The position numbers and the translations under genes are program-made. DNA of 10,848 nt, taken from contig JAFAUA010000483.1 of the NCBI GenBank assembly GCA_019243595.1, forward strand, positions 1-10,848. Direction: 5' to 3'. Under the pieces are notes generated by a model that was given only the letters and a program-made list of their open reading frames with translations, had not been told where the DNA came from and made no database searches. This document shows positions 1-6,270 of this stretch, piece by piece. The stretch's first letter is position 1; every line of letters starts with the position of its first letter. The DNA is from Acidimicrobiia bacterium (lineage in GTDB: Bacteria > Actinomycetota > Acidimicrobiia > Acidimicrobiales > AC-14).

Positions 1-182
1 TCGTACACCAAGAGGAGCTCGGCGACATGGTGCAAGGGGTGATGGCCGGCTACCTCGTGTACGCGTCGCTGGTACCTGCGCCCGCCGAGGCCATCTCCAT
101 TGTCGAGCGGATCACCCAGCGGCAGATGGGCCCTCCCGGTCGCGAGCTGGTCGCCGCTGCTGCCGAGCTCAGAGGTCAGTGA
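1..182 (+). CDS. C-terminal fragment of an unrecognised protein
   Basis: The reading frame is open from the left edge (first full codon at position 3) to a TGA at 180-182, giving the last 59 or so residues of a protein that begins outside the window. The fragment is rich in Ala, Val and Glu, contains the stretch MAGYLVYASLVPAPAEAI, and looks helical. In related actinobacteria the gene before folB is often folP, but this tail does not look to me like the end of dihydropteroate synthase. A faint resemblance to the C-terminal helices of cysteine-based phosphatases is too weak to name it. Its stop overlaps the folB start by four bases (GTGA), so it is probably co-translated with folB. I consider it a real coding end because of the frame, base composition and overlap, but its function is unknown. 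Confidence 0.6.
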   Translation, partial: VHQEELGDMVQGVMAGYLVYASLVPAPAEAISIVERITQRQMGPPGRELVAAAAELRGQ

Positions 183-538
183 CGAAGGACAGGATCGAGC
201 TGCGCGGCCTGCGGGCCGTGGGCATCCACGGCGCCCTGCCCGAGGAACAGACCCGGGCCCAGCCCTTCGAAGTCGACCTCGATGTCTATCTCGACCTCCG
301 GGCTGCCGGGCAGTCCGACGACCTGACCGACACGCTCGACTACGGCGCCCTCGCCGAGTCGGTCGAGCGGATCGTGACAAGGGAACGGTTCCAGCTCCTC
401 GAGCGCCTGGCCGAGCGCATCGCTGACGAGGTGCGCCGCGACAAGCGGGTCGACGCGACCACCGTGACGGTCCGCAAGCTCCGGCCCCCGGTGGCCGTCG
501 ACCTGGCCTCGGCGGCGGTGACGATCACCCGCCCTTGA
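179..538 (+). CDS. folB: Dihydroneopterin aldolase (FolB)
   Basis: FolB converts 7,8-dihydroneopterin to 6-hydroxymethyl-7,8-dihydropterin plus glycolaldehyde in cytosolic folate synthesis. The 119-residue product has the usual family length. Visible family marks are GIHGALPEEQ at residues 15-24 (with the conserved Glu pair at 22-23), DDLTDTLDY ending in the conserved Tyr55, LLERLAERIADEV at 73-85, and VRKLRPPV at 98-105, which carries the catalytic Lys100. The start is GTG at 179 inside the GTGA overlap with the upstream stop; an AGAGG at 171-175 is a weak, close ribosome-binding site, so translational coupling is likely. FolK acts on its product and lies 154 bases downstream, beyond an inverted repeat. 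Nothing in the protein looks broken. Confidence 0.96.
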   Translation: MTKDRIELRGLRAVGIHGALPEEQTRAQPFEVDLDVYLDLRAAGQSDDLTDTLDYGALAESVERIVTRERFQLLERLAERIADEVRRDKRVDATTVTVRKLRPPVAVDLASAAVTITRP

Positions 539-550
539 ATCGCGAGGCCC

Positions 551-688
551 GCACCCGTCGGCGGGTCCTGTCGCCGAGAAGATCCTCCCAACCGCCCGCC
601 TTTGGACGCTGTCGTGTCGGGAACGTGCCGCAGTGGGGAGGCGGCCGGTTGGGCCCCTCCTTCCTCGGCGCCACCCGCCGACGGGTGC
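551..688 (+). repeat. Long imperfect inverted repeat filling the folB-folK gap
   Basis: The two halves of the gap are reverse complements of each other. The outer arms 551-566 and 673-688 match perfectly over 16 bases. A middle segment pairs 572-578 with 664-670, plus 579-581 with 660-662 around a bulged C663. The inner arms 587-601 and 639-653 match at 14 of 15 positions. The apical loop of 37 bases (602-638) can partly close further (607-611 with 631-635). About 40 base pairs would form a rod-like RNA hairpin interrupted by internal loops. Each outer arm is also a small palindrome (ACCCG, 4-base loop, CGGGT), so two small hairpins are an alternative fold. The right arm stops 4 bases before the probable folK TTG start and would hide its ribosome-binding region. 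There is no T-run, so it is not a standard terminator. It could be a regulatory RNA structure, an mRNA processing site or a palindromic mobile repeat. Confidence 0.85.
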
Positions 689-692
689 TCGA

Positions 693-1142
693 TTGAGGGC
701 GTTCCTGGGGCTTGGGTCGAACCTGGGGGACCGTTGGCAGCTCCTTCGTGATGCGGTGGCGTCGTTGCCCGACGTCGCCGCCGTCTCGCCCGTGTATGAG
801 ACCTCGCCCGTTGGCGGACCGCCGGGGCAGGGGCCCTACCTGAACCTGGTCGTCGAGCTCGAGACCGAGCTCGGGCCGCGAGAGCTGCTGGAGCTCGCCC
901 ACCGTCTGGAGGAGGCGGCCGCCCGGGAGCGGAAGGAGCGGTGGGGGCCCCGCACGCTCGACGTCGATGTCCTGCTGGTCGACGACCTGACCGTCGACGA
1001 GCCCGATCTGGTGGTCCCACATCCCAGGATGTGGGAGCGGCGCTTCGTGGTGGCGCCCCTCGCCGATCTGGCCCCCGAGCTGGTTCCTGCCGGCTGGGAG
1101 GGCCGAGTGGCAGGAGATGTGCACCCCGCGGGTAGAATTTAA
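693..1142 (+). CDS. folK: 2-amino-4-hydroxy-6-hydroxymethyldihydropteridine pyrophosphokinase (HPPK)
   Basis: FolK transfers pyrophosphate from ATP to 6-hydroxymethyl-7,8-dihydropterin, the step before dihydropteroate synthase. From TTG at 693 the protein has 149 residues, close to the usual 150-160. Family marks are LGLGSNLGDR at residues 5-14, SPVYETSPVG at 32-41, the signature RWGPRTLDVD at 83-92 with the two magnesium-binding aspartates (Asp90, Asp92), and VPHPRMWERRFV at 108-119. TTG 693 is chosen because the family begins one or two residues before the first beta strand (RAFLGLGSN). An upstream in-frame GTG at 633 would add 20 residues unlike the family and lies in the loop of the inverted repeat. 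No clear Shine-Dalgarno sequence precedes TTG 693; the region is the 3' arm of that repeat. The start is therefore the uncertain part; the identity is not. Confidence 0.95.
   Translation: MRAFLGLGSNLGDRWQLLRDAVASLPDVAAVSPVYETSPVGGPPGQGPYLNLVVELETELGPRELLELAHRLEEAAARERKERWGPRTLDVDVLLVDDLTVDEPDLVVPHPRMWERRFVVAPLADLAPELVPAGWEGRVAGDVHPAGRI
1133..1138 (+). promoter_or_regulatory. Possible -10 promoter element before the DUF2520-pan-nad genes
   Basis: TAGAAT at 1133-1138 differs from the consensus -10 hexamer by one base and begins the most AT-rich run I noticed in the window (TAGAATTTAAA, 1133-1143). It overlaps the last codons of folK and would start transcripts near 1145, ahead of the only open gap between folK and the DUF2520 gene. 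I see no good -35 hexamer at 16-18 bases upstream; GTGGCA at 1107-1112 is 20 bases away and weak. An internal promoter for the pan-nad-coaX-lysS segment is plausible but unproven. Confidence 0.35.
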
Positions 1143-1178
1143 AGCAGTACGAACGGCACCCTCCGGGGCCGGAACGTC

Positions 1179-1183
1179 AGGAG
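1179..1183 (+). promoter_or_regulatory. Ribosome-binding site supporting a CTG start at 1190
   Basis: AGGAG at 1179-1183 is followed by a 6-base spacer and then CTG at 1190-1192. This is the best-placed Shine-Dalgarno sequence in the folK-DUF2520 gap. It points to the only plausible start that keeps the nucleotide-binding loop of the DUF2520 protein, because no ATG, GTG or TTG occurs in frame between the upstream stop at 1133-1135 and the TTG at 1241. Confidence 0.6.
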
Positions 1184-1189
1184 CTTCAG

Positions 1190-1918
1190 CTGCGCAGTTC
1201 TGCACTTCGCGTCATCGGGCCGGGCCGGGCCGGCCTCTCGTTGAGCCGTGCGCTTGCCGCCGCGGGGTGGCGGGTCGAGGCACCGCTCGGGCGGGGCGAG
1301 GTCGTCGGCGACGCCGCAGCCGGCGTGGACCTCCTCGTCATCGCCACCCCCGATGCCGTGGTCGCCGAGGTGGCCGCCGCCGTCGAGCCGGTCGCGGGGA
1401 CGGTCGTGGCTCACATGGCCGGGTCCCTGGGTCTCGATGTCCTCGGCTCCCACCTCCGCCGGGCGTCGATCCATCCGCTCGTCGCCCTGCCCAACCCCAA
1501 GCTCGGAGCCGAGCGGCTGCGCGGGGGCTGGTTCGCCCTCGCCGGTGACGCCCTGGTGCGCACTGCGGTCGACGATCTCGGCGGCCAGTGGTTCACCGTG
1601 ACCGACGAGGACCGGGCCGCGTATCACGCCGCCGCCTGCATCGCCTCCAACCACCTCGTTGCCCTTCTCGGCCAGGCCGAGCGGGTCGGTGCCACCGCAG
1701 GCGTGCCTCGCGAGGCGTTCGTCGAGCTGGTGCGGGCGACGGTCGAGAACGTGGCGACCCTCGGCCCTGCGGCTGCCCTCACCGGGCCCGCGGCCCGGGG
1801 CGACAGCGAGACCCTCGAGCGCCACCGTGCGGCGATCGACCCCTCTGAAGTCGTCGCCTATGACGCCATGGTCGACCTGGCCCGCCGGCTAGTGGCCGAG
1901 CGGGTGGAGGCGCGGTGA
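1190..1918 (+). CDS. Rossmann-like/DUF2520 protein, putative NAD(P)-dependent oxidoreductase
   Basis: With a CTG start at 1190 the product has 242 residues. An N-terminal Rossmann strand-loop-helix (LRVIGPGRAGLSLSRAL, residues 6-22) carries a GxGxxG dinucleotide-binding loop at 10-15. VDLLVIATPD at 46-55 and VVAHMAGSLGLDVL at 72-85 are typical of the second half of the Rossmann-like domain. A helical DUF2520-type domain follows, with HPLVALPNP (95-103) and YHAAACIASNHLVALLG (145-161). Starting at the TTG at 1241 would remove the binding loop, so I prefer CTG 1190, which has AGGAG six bases upstream. Its stop abuts panC (TGATG). A DUF2520 protein also sits just before panC in Mycobacterium tuberculosis (Rv3603c). 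The position suggests a role in pantothenate synthesis, for example ketopantoate reduction, but that is inference. The family assignment is fairly sure; the reaction is not. Confidence 0.82.
   Translation: MRSSALRVIGPGRAGLSLSRALAAAGWRVEAPLGRGEVVGDAAAGVDLLVIATPDAVVAEVAAAVEPVAGTVVAHMAGSLGLDVLGSHLRRASIHPLVALPNPKLGAERLRGGWFALAGDALVRTAVDDLGGQWFTVTDEDRAAYHAAACIASNHLVALLGQAERVGATAGVPREAFVELVRATVENVATLGPAAALTGPAARGDSETLERHRAAIDPSEVVAYDAMVDLARRLVAERVEAR
1905..1910 (+). promoter_or_regulatory. Ribosome-binding site that decides the panC start
   Basis: TGGAGG at 1905-1910 lies 7 bases before ATG 1918 and only 4 bases before the in-frame GTG 1915. The spacing favours ATG 1918, which overlaps the DUF2520 stop by one base (TGATG). 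Confidence 0.6.
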
Positions 1919-2718
1919 TGCGGGTCGTCGACACCATCGCCGCCTTCCGCAAGGAACTCGACGCGGCCCGGGCCGCTGGCAAGAGCGTCGGCCTGGTGCC
2001 GACGATGGGCTACCTGCACGAAGGGCATGCGTCGTTGATCCGCCGGTCGGCCGCCGACTGCGACGTCACGGCCGTGACCGTGTTCGTGAACCCGCTGCAG
2101 TTCGGCGCCAACGAGGACCTCTCGACCTACCCGCGCGATCTGGATCGCGACGTCGCCATGGCGGAAGCAGAAGGCGCGGCGTTGGTCTTCGCTCCTCCCG
2201 TCGAGGAGATGTACCCCGGCGGACCCGTACTGACGTCCATCCACGTCGCCGAGGTGAGCGACGGGATGGAGGGCGCCAGCCGTCCCGGCCACTTCGACGG
2301 CGTCGCCACGGTCGTCGCCAAGCTGTTCGCCATCGCCGGCCCTTGCCGCGCCTACTTCGGCGAGAAGGACTACCAGCAGCTGGCTGTCGTCCGCCGCATG
2401 GCAGCGGACCTCTCCTTCCCCGTCGACATCGTCGGCTGCCCGATCGTGCGGGAGGCCGACGGTCTCGCCATGTCGAGCCGCAACGTCTACCTGTCGGCCG
2501 AGCAGCGCACGGCGGCGACGATCCTCAACCGCGCGCTGCACGCGGGTGCCGCCGACATTGCGAATGCGTCCGCCGTGATGGCGGCTGTCGTCGCCACCGA
2601 ACCTCTTGCCCAGCTCGACTACGCCGAAGTCGTCGAGACCGACCACGAGTACCGCCTTCTGATCGCCGCTCGGGTGGGCACCACCCGCCTGATCGACAAC
2701 ATGGGAGTAGAGAAGTAA
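1918..2718 (+). CDS. panC: Pantothenate synthetase (pantoate--beta-alanine ligase)
   Basis: PanC joins pantoate and beta-alanine with ATP, through a pantoyl-adenylate, to give pantothenate in the cytosol. The 266-residue protein shows the nucleotidyltransferase signature PTMGYLHEGH at 28-37, VFVNPLQFG at 55-63, YPRDLDRD at 71-78, GHFDGVATVV at 124-133, GEKDYQQL at 148-155 and the KMSKS-like SSRN at 186-189. It ends with the family's GTTRLIDNM segment, so it appears full length although slightly short. ATG 1918 is preferred over GTG 1915 because of its ribosome-binding site. PanD, which supplies beta-alanine, begins on the last base of the panC stop (TAATG), so the two enzymes that meet at this step are translationally coupled. 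The active-site motifs all appear intact. Confidence 0.97.
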   Translation: MRVVDTIAAFRKELDAARAAGKSVGLVPTMGYLHEGHASLIRRSAADCDVTAVTVFVNPLQFGANEDLSTYPRDLDRDVAMAEAEGAALVFAPPVEEMYPGGPVLTSIHVAEVSDGMEGASRPGHFDGVATVVAKLFAIAGPCRAYFGEKDYQQLAVVRRMAADLSFPVDIVGCPIVREADGLAMSSRNVYLSAEQRTAATILNRALHAGAADIANASAVMAAVVATEPLAQLDYAEVVETDHEYRLLIAARVGTTRLIDNMGVEK

Positions 2719-3104
2719 TGCGCCGTCGCATGATGAAGTCGAAGATCCACCGGGCCACCGTGACCTCGGCCGACCTCAACTACGTCGGTTCGATCAGCTT
2801 GGACCCGGCGCTGATGGAGCGGGCCGACATCCGTGAGTGGGAGCAGGTGGCCGTGCTCGACATCGACAATGGCGCCCGCTTCGAGACCTACGCCATCCTC
2901 GGTGACGCCGACCAAGTCCAGCTGAACGGCGCCGCGGCGCGGCTGGTGCACCCCGGCGACAAGGTGATCGTCATCACGTATGCCGACTACGAGGAGGCCG
3001 AGCTCGAGGGCTTCCAGCCCGTGGTCGTGCACGTCGACGAGAGCAACCGCCCCCTCGACATTCTCCACCTCGCGGGCCCGGCCGACGCCATCGGCCAGGG
3101 CTGA
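2718..3104 (+). CDS. panD: Aspartate 1-decarboxylase proenzyme
   Basis: PanD decarboxylates L-aspartate to beta-alanine, the substrate of PanC. It is a pyruvoyl enzyme made by self-cleavage of a proenzyme. The 128-residue product matches the family length. Counting from ATG 2718, the cleavage pair falls at Gly24-Ser25, exactly as in the E. coli enzyme, inside ADLNYVGSISLD. Lys9, His11, Tyr22, Arg54, Thr57 and Tyr58, all expected near the active site, are present. The NGAAARLVHPGD loop and the following strand VIVITYADY are also typical. Two later ATGs (2730, 2733) would shift this numbering, so 2718 is chosen. The start overlaps the panC stop by one base, and the stop overlaps a probable CTG start of nadB. 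No separate maturation factor such as PanZ is seen. Confidence 0.97.
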   Translation: MRRRMMKSKIHRATVTSADLNYVGSISLDPALMERADIREWEQVAVLDIDNGARFETYAILGDADQVQLNGAAARLVHPGDKVIVITYADYEEAELEGFQPVVVHVDESNRPLDILHLAGPADAIGQG

Positions 3105-4648
3105 CCACTTTCCTGGATCTCGACCTTCTCGTCCTCGGGAGCGGGGTCGCGGGGCTCAGCGCGGCAGTCCGCGCCGCGACCGAACCCGGGATGCGCCTCG
3201 GCGTTCTGACCAAAGCCGAGCTCGTGCAGTCCGCCACGCGTTGGGCTCAGGGGGGCGTCGCCGCCGTCCTGGCCGAGGACCCGGACTCCACCGACCTCCA
3301 CCTGGCCGACACCCTGAAGGCCGGCGCCGGGCTGTGTGACGTCGACGCCGTGCGCGTCCTCGTCGACGAGGGCCCGGGCCGCGTCAACGAGCTGATCGCC
3401 CTTGGGGCCATGTTCGACCGCGACCCCGACGGCGCCCTGCAGCTGGCGCGCGAGGGGGGTCATTCACACGCGCGTGTCGTGCACGCAGGCGGCGCGGCGA
3501 CCGGGGCCGAGATCGAGCGGGCCCTCGTCGACGCCGTGCGACTCACCGCCGCCGCGGTGATGGAGCACTGGTTCGCCGTTGACCTGATCGTCGAGGGCGG
3601 GCGGTGCCGGGGTGTCGTCGCCCTCGACCCGTCGGGTGCGCGCCAGGAGGTCCGCGCCGCTCACACGCTGTTGGCATCGGGAGGCGCCGGCCAGCTGTTC
3701 TCCGTCACCACGAACCCCGAGCAGTCGACCGGCGACGGCCTGGCGATGGCGGTGCGGGCCGGCGTTCCCGTCGCCGACGTGGAGTTCATGCAGTTCCACC
3801 CGACGGCGCTCCACCATCCGCAGATGCCGCGACCGCTGCTGTCGGAGGCCTTGCGGGGTCACGGCGCCCTGCTGCGTGACTCCGACGGCGAGCGCTTCGT
3901 CGACGAGCTCGCGTCGCGTGACGTGGTGGCAAAGGCCATGACGGCGCGGATGCTCGAGCAGGGCACCGACCACCTGTGGCTCGACGCCACCGGGCTCGAG
4001 GCCTTCGACGAGCGCTTTCCCACCATCGCCGCCGCAGTTCGGGCGATCGGGCTCGACCCGACGCACGACTGGCTGCCGATTGCACCGGCCGCCCACTACC
4101 TCAGCGGCGGCGTCGTCACCGATCTGAGCGGGGCGACGGCCCTGCCCGGGTTGTGGGCGTGCGGCGAGGTCGCGTGCACCGGCGTGCACGGCGCCAACCG
4201 CCTAGCGTCGAACTCGCTGCTCGAGGGCATGGTGTTCGCGCCTCGTGTGACCGAGGCGATCGAGGCTGGTCGCGAGTCGCCGCAGCCGACCGGTGCAATG
4301 CGCGCGGTGATGGGCGCCGGCGCCGAGATCCCCGGTCGACCGCTCACACTCCCTCCGCTGCCGCCGACCTGCGGCGCGGACGATGCCGAGAAGCTCCGCG
4401 CCCGCCTGCAGCGGATCATGACGGCGGGCGCCGGCGTGCTCCGCGACGCGGCGTCCCTCGACGCCACCGCCCAGGGTCTCGCCGAGGTTGCCGATGTCGC
4501 CGCGGACCCTGAGGTCCGCAACCTGGCGGAGGCCGGCTGGGCGCTCGTCCACGCCGCCCGGGCCCGCGAAGAGAGCCGCGGCGCCCACAGCCGGATCGAC
4601 TTTCCCCACACCTCGGATGCGTTTCTGGTCAGACTGGTTCTTCAATGA
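3101..4648 (+). CDS. nadB: L-aspartate oxidase
   Basis: NadB is an FAD enzyme that oxidises L-aspartate to iminoaspartate, the first step of de novo NAD synthesis. Marks from the N-terminus are DLLVLGSGVAGLSAA with the FAD-binding GxGxxG at residues 13-18, TRWAQGGVAAV, GHSHARVVHAGG, QFHPTALHH, SEALRGHGALL, AAHYLSGGVVTD, GVHGANRLASNSLLEG and, near the end, EESRGAHSRIDFP. The FAD loop lies upstream of the first ordinary start codon (ATG 3191, residue 31), and no ATG, GTG or TTG precedes it in frame. CTG 3101, which forms a CTGA overlap with the panD stop, gives 515 residues, a normal length; CTG 3113 is an alternative. NadA, which uses the unstable product, is not in the window. The nadC start overlaps the stop (ATGA). 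Identity is secure; the start codon is inferred. Confidence 0.94.
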   Translation: MTTFLDLDLLVLGSGVAGLSAAVRAATEPGMRLGVLTKAELVQSATRWAQGGVAAVLAEDPDSTDLHLADTLKAGAGLCDVDAVRVLVDEGPGRVNELIALGAMFDRDPDGALQLAREGGHSHARVVHAGGAATGAEIERALVDAVRLTAAAVMEHWFAVDLIVEGGRCRGVVALDPSGARQEVRAAHTLLASGGAGQLFSVTTNPEQSTGDGLAMAVRAGVPVADVEFMQFHPTALHHPQMPRPLLSEALRGHGALLRDSDGERFVDELASRDVVAKAMTARMLEQGTDHLWLDATGLEAFDERFPTIAAAVRAIGLDPTHDWLPIAPAAHYLSGGVVTDLSGATALPGLWACGEVACTGVHGANRLASNSLLEGMVFAPRVTEAIEAGRESPQPTGAMRAVMGAGAEIPGRPLTLPPLPPTCGADDAEKLRARLQRIMTAGAGVLRDAASLDATAQGLAEVADVAADPEVRNLAEAGWALVHAARAREESRGAHSRIDFPHTSDAFLVRLVLQ

Positions 4649-5493
4649 ACGATCTTCACCCGCCGATGCCGGCCGTCCGCGAGGCGGTCGCCCGCGCTCT
4701 GGCCGAGGACCTCCTGCCGATGGGCGACATCACCGCCGCCCTCATCCCTGTCGACGTCCTCGTGCGCGCCGACATCGTCGCTCGTGAGGAGGGCGTGCTC
4801 GCCGGCCGCTTGTGCGTCAACGAGACGTTCGCCCAGGTCGACCCCGCTGTCGTCGTCACCTGGTCGCTCGACGACGGTGAGGAGCTCGACCCCGGTGCGC
4901 ACATCGCCACCGTCGAGGGTCCCCTGCCCGCGGTCCTGTCGGGCGAGCGCACGGCGCTCAACTTCCTGTGCCATCTGTCGGGCGTCGCCAGCGTCACGCG
5001 CCGTTTCGTGCGGGCCGCCGCGGGCGCGGCCCGCATCCGGGATACACGCAAGACCACGCCCGGCCTGCGGTCGCTGGAGAAGGCCGCCGTGCGCGCCGGC
5101 GGCGGCGCCAACCACCGCGGCTCACTCTCCGACGGCATCCTCGTCAAGGACAACCATCTCGGCGGCCTCTCGATCGACGCGGCGATCCGGCGCGCCCACC
5201 TGCGCTGGCCGGGCCGGACGGTCGAAGTCGAATGCGACACACGTGCCCAGGTCGAGGTGGCGGTCGATGCCGGTGCCGACATGGTTCTCCTCGACAACAT
5301 GACGCCGGCGGAGGTGGCGGACTGCGTGAAGCTGGTCGACGGCCGGTGCCTTGTAGAGGTGTCCGGCGGCGTCACGATCCAGACCGTCGGCGAATACGCC
5401 GACGCCGGCCCTGATCTGATCTCGGTGGGCGCCATCACCCACTCGGCGCCGATCCTCGACATCGGACTCGACCTTCCGGAGATGGAGGAGTAG
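4645..5493 (+). CDS. nadC: Nicotinate-nucleotide pyrophosphorylase (quinolinate phosphoribosyltransferase)
   Basis: NadC converts quinolinate and PRPP to nicotinate mononucleotide with loss of carbon dioxide, the step that joins the de novo route to NAD synthesis. The 282-residue protein has the family length. Characteristic segments are ERTALNFLCHLSG at residues 101-113, DTRKTTPGLR at 133-142, EKAAVRAGGGANHR at 145-158, LVKDNH at 166-171, VEVECDT at 193-199, LLDNM at 215-219 and SGGV at 240-243, covering the basic quinolinate and PRPP site. The ATG at 4645 overlaps the nadB stop (ATGA). The end is followed without a gap by coaX. Together with nadB it forms two thirds of the quinolinate route, placed between pantothenate genes and coaX. 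Confidence 0.97.
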   Translation: MNDLHPPMPAVREAVARALAEDLLPMGDITAALIPVDVLVRADIVAREEGVLAGRLCVNETFAQVDPAVVVTWSLDDGEELDPGAHIATVEGPLPAVLSGERTALNFLCHLSGVASVTRRFVRAAAGAARIRDTRKTTPGLRSLEKAAVRAGGGANHRGSLSDGILVKDNHLGGLSIDAAIRRAHLRWPGRTVEVECDTRAQVEVAVDAGADMVLLDNMTPAEVADCVKLVDGRCLVEVSGGVTIQTVGEYADAGPDLISVGAITHSAPILDIGLDLPEMEE

Positions 5494-6270
5494 GTGCTGC
5501 TGGCTGTCGACATCGGCAACACCGAGACGGTCGTCGGGCTCTACGACGCCGAGGACACCGACCTCTACGACCACTGGCGGATCGCGACCAACGACGAGCG
5601 GACGGGCGACGAGCACGCCCTGCTGTTTGGCCAGTTCCTCGCCCAGCGCGACCTGACGTTCAGCGACGCGACGGGCCTCGCCGTGTCGTCGACTGTCCCA
5701 CGACTGCGCGCAACGATGCGGCGGATGGCCGCTCGCTACATCGATGTCCCGACGGTGATCCTCGAGCCCGGCGTCAAGACGGGGATGCCGATCCTGTACG
5801 AGAACCCCAAGGAGGTCGGGCCCGACCGCATCGCCAACGCCGTCGCCGCCTACGACCTCTACGGTGGCCCGACGATCGTCGTCGACTTCGGCACGGCCAC
5901 GACGTTCGACGCCATCACGTCGAAGGGCGAGTACGCGGGTGGTGCGATCATCCCCGGAGTGCAGATCAGCCTCGATGCCCTGTTCCAGCGGGCGGCCGCC
6001 GTGCGCCGGGTCGACCTCGGCGAGCCGCGCCACGTGATCGGCAAGACGACCAACGAGTCGGTGCAGTCGGGAGCCGTGTACGGCACGGCCGCACTCGTCG
6101 AGGGCCTTTGCGAACGTTTCGAGGACGAGCTCGGCGAGTCCACCGTCATCTCGACCGGGGGCCTTGGTGGTCTGTTCTCCCGGATCACCCAGCGCATCGA
6201 GCACCACGAGCCGTGGCTCACGCTGCACGGTCTCCGGCTCATCTTCGAGAAGAACCACCCGCCCGCGTAG
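5494..6270 (+). CDS. coaX: Type III pantothenate kinase
   Basis: CoaX phosphorylates pantothenate to 4'-phosphopantothenate, the first committed step to coenzyme A. The type III enzyme belongs to the ASKHA fold and is unrelated to type I CoaA. The 258-residue product has LLAVDIGNTETVVGLYD at 2-18 with the phosphate-binding DIGNT motif (Asp6), the pantothenate-site GPDR at 109-112, VVDFGTATTFDA at 129-140 with Asp131, and GGAIIPGV at 149-156. The start is GTG at 5494, placed directly after the nadC TAG; GGAGGAG at 5484-5490 is a strong ribosome-binding site. Together with panC and panD upstream, the operon covers the route from aspartate and pantoate to phosphopantothenate. The lysS ATG follows immediately. 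Confidence 0.96.
   Translation: MLLAVDIGNTETVVGLYDAEDTDLYDHWRIATNDERTGDEHALLFGQFLAQRDLTFSDATGLAVSSTVPRLRATMRRMAARYIDVPTVILEPGVKTGMPILYENPKEVGPDRIANAVAAYDLYGGPTIVVDFGTATTFDAITSKGEYAGGAIIPGVQISLDALFQRAAAVRRVDLGEPRHVIGKTTNESVQSGAVYGTAALVEGLCERFEDELGESTVISTGGLGGLFSRITQRIEHHEPWLTLHGLRLIFEKNHPPA

Noticed and set aside
633..692. folK starting at GTG 633
   Set aside because: The added 20 residues do not resemble the HPPK N-terminus, which normally begins right before the LGLGSN segment, and they are encoded by the inverted repeat.
340..1205. Long - strand frames opposite folB and folK
   Set aside because: The products are low-complexity Arg/Pro/Ala-rich, show no family marks, and lie antisense to recognised genes. 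The gap symmetry at 551-688 is better explained as an inverted repeat.
1217..1234. Short GGGCC-type direct repeat
   Set aside because: It is explained by Gly/Pro/Arg/Ala codons of the nucleotide-binding loop in GC-rich DNA.
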